Positions 28,458 to 32,190 of a stretch of DNA of 32,190 nucleotides are shown here, in pieces (within the stretch, counting starts at the first letter, position 1; the number at the start of each line of letters is the position of its first letter). Made by a program: the position numbers and the translations under genes. This stretch comes from Candidatus Methylobacter titanis (GTDB taxonomy: Bacteria; Pseudomonadota; Gammaproteobacteria; Methylococcales; Methylomonadaceae). The stretch spans positions 1 to 32,190 of the forward strand of contig JAQSDX010000041.1 of the NCBI GenBank assembly GCA_029946125.1, written 5' to 3'. The notes beneath the pieces were generated by a model. That model searched no databases and was not told the DNA's origin. It worked only from the letters and a program-made list of their open reading frames with translations.

Positions 28458-29258
28458 CTATTTTTTGTTTAAAGCCTGTTTTGCCTGGTTCCAGAAAGCA
28501 TCCAACTCAGCCAGTTCGCAATCTTTCAGGTTCAGTCCGGACGCTTCAAGCTGTTGTTCTATGTATTGAAAGCGCCTGGAGAATTTTTTAGTGCTTTCCT
28601 TGAGTGCGACTTCGGCATTGACGTTTAAATGCCGAGCCAAATTAACCGTAACCAGCAATAAATCGCCGATTTCTTCCTGAATATGGGCCTGATCCCCCGA
28701 TTGCCAGGCTTCTTTAACCTCATCCAGTTCTTCCAGTACCTTATCGAAAACCGGTGGTACATCCGGCCAGTCAAAGCCGTGATTGGCGGCGCGATCCTGT
28801 ATTTTTTCGCACTCAATCAATGCCGGAAGATTGCGGGCGACACCTGACAATACGCTGTCTGGTTCCGCCGTTTTGTTCTTTTTCTGTCGCTCGATAGCCT
28901 TTTCCTGTTCCCAGGCTTGATGGCGTTCTTCATCGGTGTTGAAAACAGCATCGGAAAAAACATGCGGATGGCGGCGTATCAGCTTGTCGCAAATACCCTC
29001 TGCAACCTGTTCAAAGCTGAACAAGCCCTGTTCCTCGGCGATCTGGGAATGGAATACCACTTGCAATAGCAGGTCGCCCAGTTCCAAGCGTAAATCATCC
29101 AGGTCATTGCGTTCAATCGCATCGACGACTTCGTAGGCTTCTTCGATCAGGTAAGGAATCAAACTGGTGAAATCCTGCTTAACGTCCCAGGCACAGCCTT
29201 CTTCAGGGTGGCGCAGGCGCGCCATGATGTCTAAGAGATTTTGGGTGTGTTTTAGCAT
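28458..29258 (-). CDS. mazG: Nucleoside triphosphate pyrophosphohydrolase MazG
   Basis: 266 residues with two MazG domains. The N-terminal one has LIEEAYEVVDAIE and LRLELGDLLLQVVFHSQ. The C-terminal one has KVLEELDEVKEAW and IQEEIGDLLLVTVNLARHL. The acidic EExxE/ExxD residues that bind magnesium are present in both. It hydrolyses NTPs to NMP and pyrophosphate, cleaning aberrant nucleotides and, in E. coli, lowering ppGpp during starvation. It is convergent with the chemoreceptor. Confidence 0.96.
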   Translation of the reverse strand: MLKHTQNLLDIMARLRHPEEGCAWDVKQDFTSLIPYLIEEAYEVVDAIERNDLDDLRLELGDLLLQVVFHSQIAEEQGLFSFEQVAEGICDKLIRRHPHVFSDAVFNTDEERHQAWEQEKAIERQKKNKTAEPDSVLSGVARNLPALIECEKIQDRAANHGFDWPDVPPVFDKVLEELDEVKEAWQSGDQAHIQEEIGDLLLVTVNLARHLNVNAEVALKESTKKFSRRFQYIEQQLEASGLNLKDCELAELDAFWNQAKQALNKK

Positions 29259-29316
29259 GAAGTGCTCTTTGTAATTCAGACTAAATGGCAGTCATAAGTC
29301 TTTCAAATCGGATTAA

Positions 29317-29352
29317 CCACGAAGGCGCACAATATACTGTTGGTTTTCGTGG
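29317..29352. repeat. Hairpin between mazG and the kinase
   Basis: CCACGAA (29317-29323) pairs with TTCGTGG (29346-29352) around a 22-base loop. There is no T-run. It may be a remnant repeat or a weak terminator. Confidence 0.35.
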
Positions 29353-29378
29353 ACTAACTGTTTTTTTAGGATTAACGA

Positions 29379-30311
29379 TTAAAGCGAAGAACCAAAATTA
29401 TCGTGGTATCGCTGCTTGAAACCATCCCTATCGAACGCATGATTTTGGGTGCCGTTATGTTCTATTTTAATGGCGCCCATCAGTGAGGCGACTCTGCCGG
29501 TAGTTTCCCAGTCCAATTCGTTCATCAGGCCGTATAAAAGCCCGGCACGATAGGCGTCGCCGCAACCTGTCGGATCTAGTATTGCTTTGGGCTTTGCTGC
29601 CGGAATGGTAATGCACTCGCCGTGGGTATAAATTTGAGAACCCTGAGCGCCCAAAGTAATGATCAGCGCGTCAACCCGTTCAGCCATTTGTTCCAGTGAC
29701 AAGCCGGTACGTTCCTGCATTAACTCGGATTCATAGTCATTCAAGGTCACCCAGGTTGCCTGATCGATAAACTTGAGCAATTCTTCGCCATTAAACATCG
29801 GCATGCCCTGGCCGGGATCGAAAATAAACGGTATATCCAGTTCCGCGAATTGCTCGGCATGCAATTGCATACCTTCTTTGCCGTCGGGTGATACGATGCC
29901 GATGCTGATTTGTCGGTCAGTCGGCACTGAATTCAAATGCGACGAATTCATCGCGCCCGGATGGAATGCGGTAATCTGATTGGCTTCCTCATCGGTAGTG
30001 ATATAGGCTTGGCCGGTATAATGATTATCCAGAATCTGAATGAATTCGCTGGACAACTGGTTTTGAGCCAGCCATTGGGCATACGGTTCAAAATCATGTC
30101 CGACGGTTGCCATAATTAACGGCTCTTCGTTGAGTAGTTTCAGATTGTAGGCAATGTTACCCGCACAACCGCCGAATTCGCGTCGCATCACCGGCACCAG
30201 GAATGATACATTCAGAATATGGATTTTTTCCGGCAAAATGTGATGTTTGAATTTATCATGAAAAACCATGATGGTATCGTAAGCCATAGACCCACATATT
30301 AATGCACTCAT
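29379..30311 (-). CDS. PfkB-family sugar/nucleoside kinase (adenosine-kinase-like)
   Basis: 310 residues from ATG 30311, which has AAAGGAA upstream; the frame runs 27 codons further but that part comes from repeat-like intergenic DNA. The ribokinase fold signatures are clear: the GGCAGNIAYNLKLL substrate motif and DPTGCGDAYRAGLLYGL with the catalytic aspartate and anion hole. The sequence type (MSALICGSMAYDTIMVF) is often annotated as adenosine or carbohydrate kinase; the substrate cannot be fixed by eye. It follows gcvH on the same strand with a 138-base gap. Confidence 0.9.
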   Translation of the reverse strand: MSALICGSMAYDTIMVFHDKFKHHILPEKIHILNVSFLVPVMRREFGGCAGNIAYNLKLLNEEPLIMATVGHDFEPYAQWLAQNQLSSEFIQILDNHYTGQAYITTDEEANQITAFHPGAMNSSHLNSVPTDRQISIGIVSPDGKEGMQLHAEQFAELDIPFIFDPGQGMPMFNGEELLKFIDQATWVTLNDYESELMQERTGLSLEQMAERVDALIITLGAQGSQIYTHGECITIPAAKPKAILDPTGCGDAYRAGLLYGLMNELDWETTGRVASLMGAIKIEHNGTQNHAFDRDGFKQRYHDNFGSSL

Positions 30312-30392
30312 TGCGTTCCTTTTTATTGTCAGGGATGGTGTGTATGCCGCAAGACTGCCGGGAGCAATCGCGGCTAAAATAAAAGTTATCAA

Positions 30393-30449
30393 GGTAAAAA
30401 GCGAAAAGACTATTGTTTGGCATCTTTCGCCTGGTACCTTTAGCCTAAA
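30393..30449 (-). repeat. Imperfect palindrome between gcvH and kinase
   Basis: On the minus strand GGCTAAAGGTACCAGGCGAAAGA is mirrored by TCTTTTCGC and TTTTTACCTT. It shares the GGCGAAAG and AAGGTAC words with the hpf-rapZ repeat. Confidence 0.45.
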
Positions 30450-30833
30450 TCATTGCTCAATCATTTGCTGATAAGCATCCGCGTTCATCAATGCGTCCAG
30501 TTCGGTCAGGTCATTTGCCTTGATGCAAAACAGCCAGGTTCCATAAGCGTCATCATTGACCCGCTCAGGTTCATCCGCCACCGCTTCGTTGACAGCGACC
30601 ACTTCGCCGCTAACCGGGCTGAATAAATCGGATGCCGTTTTAACCGATTCGACTACGGCACATTGCTCTTTTGCCATGACTTTACGGCCCAGTTCCGGCA
30701 ACTCAATAAAAACCAAATCGCCCAATTCTTCCTGAGCAAAATCGGTTATGCCGATGCGAACGATGTTATCGTCTTCCACCTGCACCCATTCGTGGCTTGT
30801 TGCGTACTTCAAGTTATCCGGTAAGTCGCTCAT
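30450..30833 (-). CDS. gcvH: Glycine cleavage system H protein
   Basis: 127 residues. The lipoyl-attachment lysine is K65 in VESVKTASDL, and the fold segments HEWVQVEDDNIVRIGITDFAQEELGDLVFIELPE are typical. GcvH shuttles the aminomethyl group between the P, T and L proteins. The other gcv genes are not in this window. The glycine link with thiO, which uses glycine, is metabolic only. Confidence 0.97.
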   Translation of the reverse strand: MSDLPDNLKYATSHEWVQVEDDNIVRIGITDFAQEELGDLVFIELPELGRKVMAKEQCAVVESVKTASDLFSPVSGEVVAVNEAVADEPERVNDDAYGTWLFCIKANDLTELDALMNADAYQQMIEQ

Positions 30834-30965
30834 GATAATGTCTCAATAGTGATAGTTACTTTGTTTTCAAGGATAACGTGCAATTTTTTAAAAACAACAA
30901 AAAAATGCATTTAAGAACGTAAATCTTATAACATGTTTCAATCCACACACCCTTTTACTGTCCAC

Positions 30966-31994
30966 ATGAATGTTCTTTCAATAGCCTGTATTTTTTTACT
31001 CAGTATGACCTTAGTTTTTGCCGATGATGACGATAAGCCGGTTGTCAAGCGACAGGGTTCCGCAGAGCCGGGAACACTTTTCCTGTCCAATCAAGCCCAG
31101 TCGTTATCGGGTTTGCAGACAATAACACTCGGCCCTGTCAGCCATCATGCTGAATTTACCGCTTACGGCAGAGCGGTCAATTTACAGCCGCTGATTGAAT
31201 TGCGGCACCGGTATTTGCTCACGTTAACCGAGCACGGCGGCGCGGCGGCAAGATTTAAGCAGGCCGAACAGAATATCAAGCGGCAACAAGACTTGTATCG
31301 TGAGGGCGCGACATCAAAGCGCAACCTGCAAGTTCAGCAAGCGCAATGGCAGGCCGACAAAGCCCAGGTTGATGCAAGCGCTGTTCAAAGTGAGGCTATC
31401 GTAGATGAAGCCCGGCTCAGTTGGGGTAAAAAGCTAACCGAATGGGCGTTATCTACGGATTCCGATAAATTGAGCGCTTTTTTATCCGGCAAACAAACGC
31501 TGCTGCAAATTACCTTGCCGGTTAATAAACAACTGGCCAACGACATTCAGAGCATTTACGTTGAAGCCTCGGGAAACCGCAGTGCGGCCAGCAAAGCCGA
31601 ACTGATTTCAGCGGCTCCGCAAACCGATGCCAGCGCGCAAGGCGAAAGCTATTTCTTCCAAACTGACGGTCGCGGCAACTGCTCCGGGCAGTCTTGCGGC
31701 AACTCTATCAGAACCGGCATGCGCGTTGCGGCCTGGATACCAGAACAAGGTGAAAACCGCTCCGGCGTCGTTATCCCCAAATCTGCTTTGGTCTGGCATC
31801 TGGATCAGGCCTTCGTTTACATTAAAACCGCTGAACAACAGTTCAGCCGTCGTGCTGTAGATCAGTATTCAGCAACGACCGGCGGTTATTTTGTCGGCAA
31901 CGGCATTAATGTCGGCGAGCAACTGGTTGTCACCGGAGGACAAATGCTGTTATCGGAAGAGTTTAGGGGGCAAATACCGGATGAGGATGATTAA
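30966..31994 (+). CDS. RND/HlyD-type periplasmic adaptor-like protein
   Basis: 342 residues from ATG 30966, which places the signal peptide (MNVLSIACIFLLSMTLVFA) at the N-terminus; ATG 30933 would add 11 residues. It has a helical hairpin (about 75-150; QAEQNIKRQQDLYREGATSKRNLQVQQAQW) like CusB/MFP adaptors. A beta-barrel part follows (TGMRVAAWIPEQGENRSGVVIPKSALVWHLDQAFVYIKT) and then the membrane-proximal end (GINVGEQLVVTGGQMLLSEEFRGQ). The acidic DDDDK follows the signal. It should link an inner-membrane pump to an outer-membrane channel; neither is in the window, but a pump gene may follow. The lipoyl half-motifs are poorly conserved, so the exact family is uncertain. Confidence 0.75.
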   Translation: MNVLSIACIFLLSMTLVFADDDDKPVVKRQGSAEPGTLFLSNQAQSLSGLQTITLGPVSHHAEFTAYGRAVNLQPLIELRHRYLLTLTEHGGAAARFKQAEQNIKRQQDLYREGATSKRNLQVQQAQWQADKAQVDASAVQSEAIVDEARLSWGKKLTEWALSTDSDKLSAFLSGKQTLLQITLPVNKQLANDIQSIYVEASGNRSAASKAELISAAPQTDASAQGESYFFQTDGRGNCSGQSCGNSIRTGMRVAAWIPEQGENRSGVVIPKSALVWHLDQAFVYIKTAEQQFSRRAVDQYSATTGGYFVGNGINVGEQLVVTGGQMLLSEEFRGQIPDEDD

Positions 31995-32082
31995 ATAAGT
32001 GTTATTACGCAGAACACAGCATCTAACCGGGCATAACGTGGAAAAAAAGTGTTGCCATTGCTCAAACACTGTTGACCAAAGA

Positions 32083-32136
32083 GTCCGTAAAACCCCTTCC
32101 TTCAGGTGGGGGATGTAAGTGTGCTGTTGATTTTTC
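32083..32136 (+). repeat. 54-base hairpin repeat, IS200/IS605 right-end-like (copy 2)
   Basis: This copy runs opposite to the copy at 5-58, with about 50 of 54 bases identical. It reads GTCCGTAAAACC, then the CCCCTTCCTTCAGGTGGGGG hairpin, then ATGTAAG and a TTGATTTTTC end. It lies 88 bases after the adaptor gene, between it and whatever follows. No tnpB or tnpA precedes it. Confidence 0.6.
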
Positions 32137-32161
32137 AGTGATAATTATTTACTATAAAAAC

Positions 32162-32190
32162 ATGATTGCAGCCACCAAAATACGCATATA
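32162..32190 (+). CDS. Possible start of the next gene, cut by the window
   Basis: ATG 32162 opens a frame (MIAATKIRI) that runs off the window. RND pump genes often follow adaptor genes and begin with MIA-type sequences, but there is no clear ribosome binding site and nine codons cannot identify it. Confidence 0.2.

Noticed and set aside
30312-30392. 27-codon N-terminal extension of the PfkB kinase
   Set aside because: ATG 30311 has a good ribosome binding site and the family-typical start; the extension comes from repeat-like intergenic DNA.

Overview
The window is an ordinary chromosomal stretch of a gammaproteobacterium with moderate GC. The evidence is the gene order kdsD-kdsC-lptC-lptA-lptB-rpoN-hpf-rapZ, a minCDE operon, class 2 PyrD, TldD/PmbA, BamC-like and ThiC/ThiO proteins, all with gammaproteobacterial motifs. 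Several families of short palindromic intergenic repeats, plus a PfkB kinase beside gcvH, give me a weak impression of a methanotroph-like (Methylococcales) genome. No methane-oxidation gene is present to confirm that.

Layout. (1) 86-4869, plus strand: a nitrilase-family amidase, a short BamC-like lipoprotein, tldD, then a small island of two coupled tiny membrane proteins and a truncated DUF2283 gene, then pmbA/tldE. (2) 4956-7232, minus strand: pyrD and thiO. (3) 7233-10373, plus strand: a 590-base AT-rich leader region, an outer-membrane barrel protein with its own promoter and terminator, a yefM-yoeB toxin-antitoxin pair and a prolyl iminopeptidase. (4) 10519-16735, plus strand: the LPS/sigma-54 block, in which kdsD and kdsC make KDO, lptC, lptA and lptB export LPS, and rpoN, hpf and rapZ are regulators. 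ptsN and npr, often found here, are absent. (5) mgtE (plus) converges on a minus-strand run of pit, minC, minD, minE and a small winged-helix gene. (6) thiC under a TPP riboswitch, followed by a complex palindromic element, a universal stress protein and a large chemoreceptor with NIT and CZB domains. (7) mazG, a PfkB-family kinase and gcvH on the minus strand. (8) An RND-type periplasmic adaptor on the plus strand near the window end.

Most of the window is conserved core metabolism and cell-envelope biology. The less ordinary material is: the island between tldD and pmbA; the YoeB toxin with Tyr where the catalytic His is expected, together with a TGTAC-type operator; a nested palindrome after thiC carrying a perfect Shine-Dalgarno and micro-ORF; and two inverted copies of a 54-base hairpin sequence at the two ends of the window that resembles the right end of IS200/IS605-family elements without any transposase or TnpB gene. 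I see no rRNA, tRNA, CRISPR array or intact insertion sequence.
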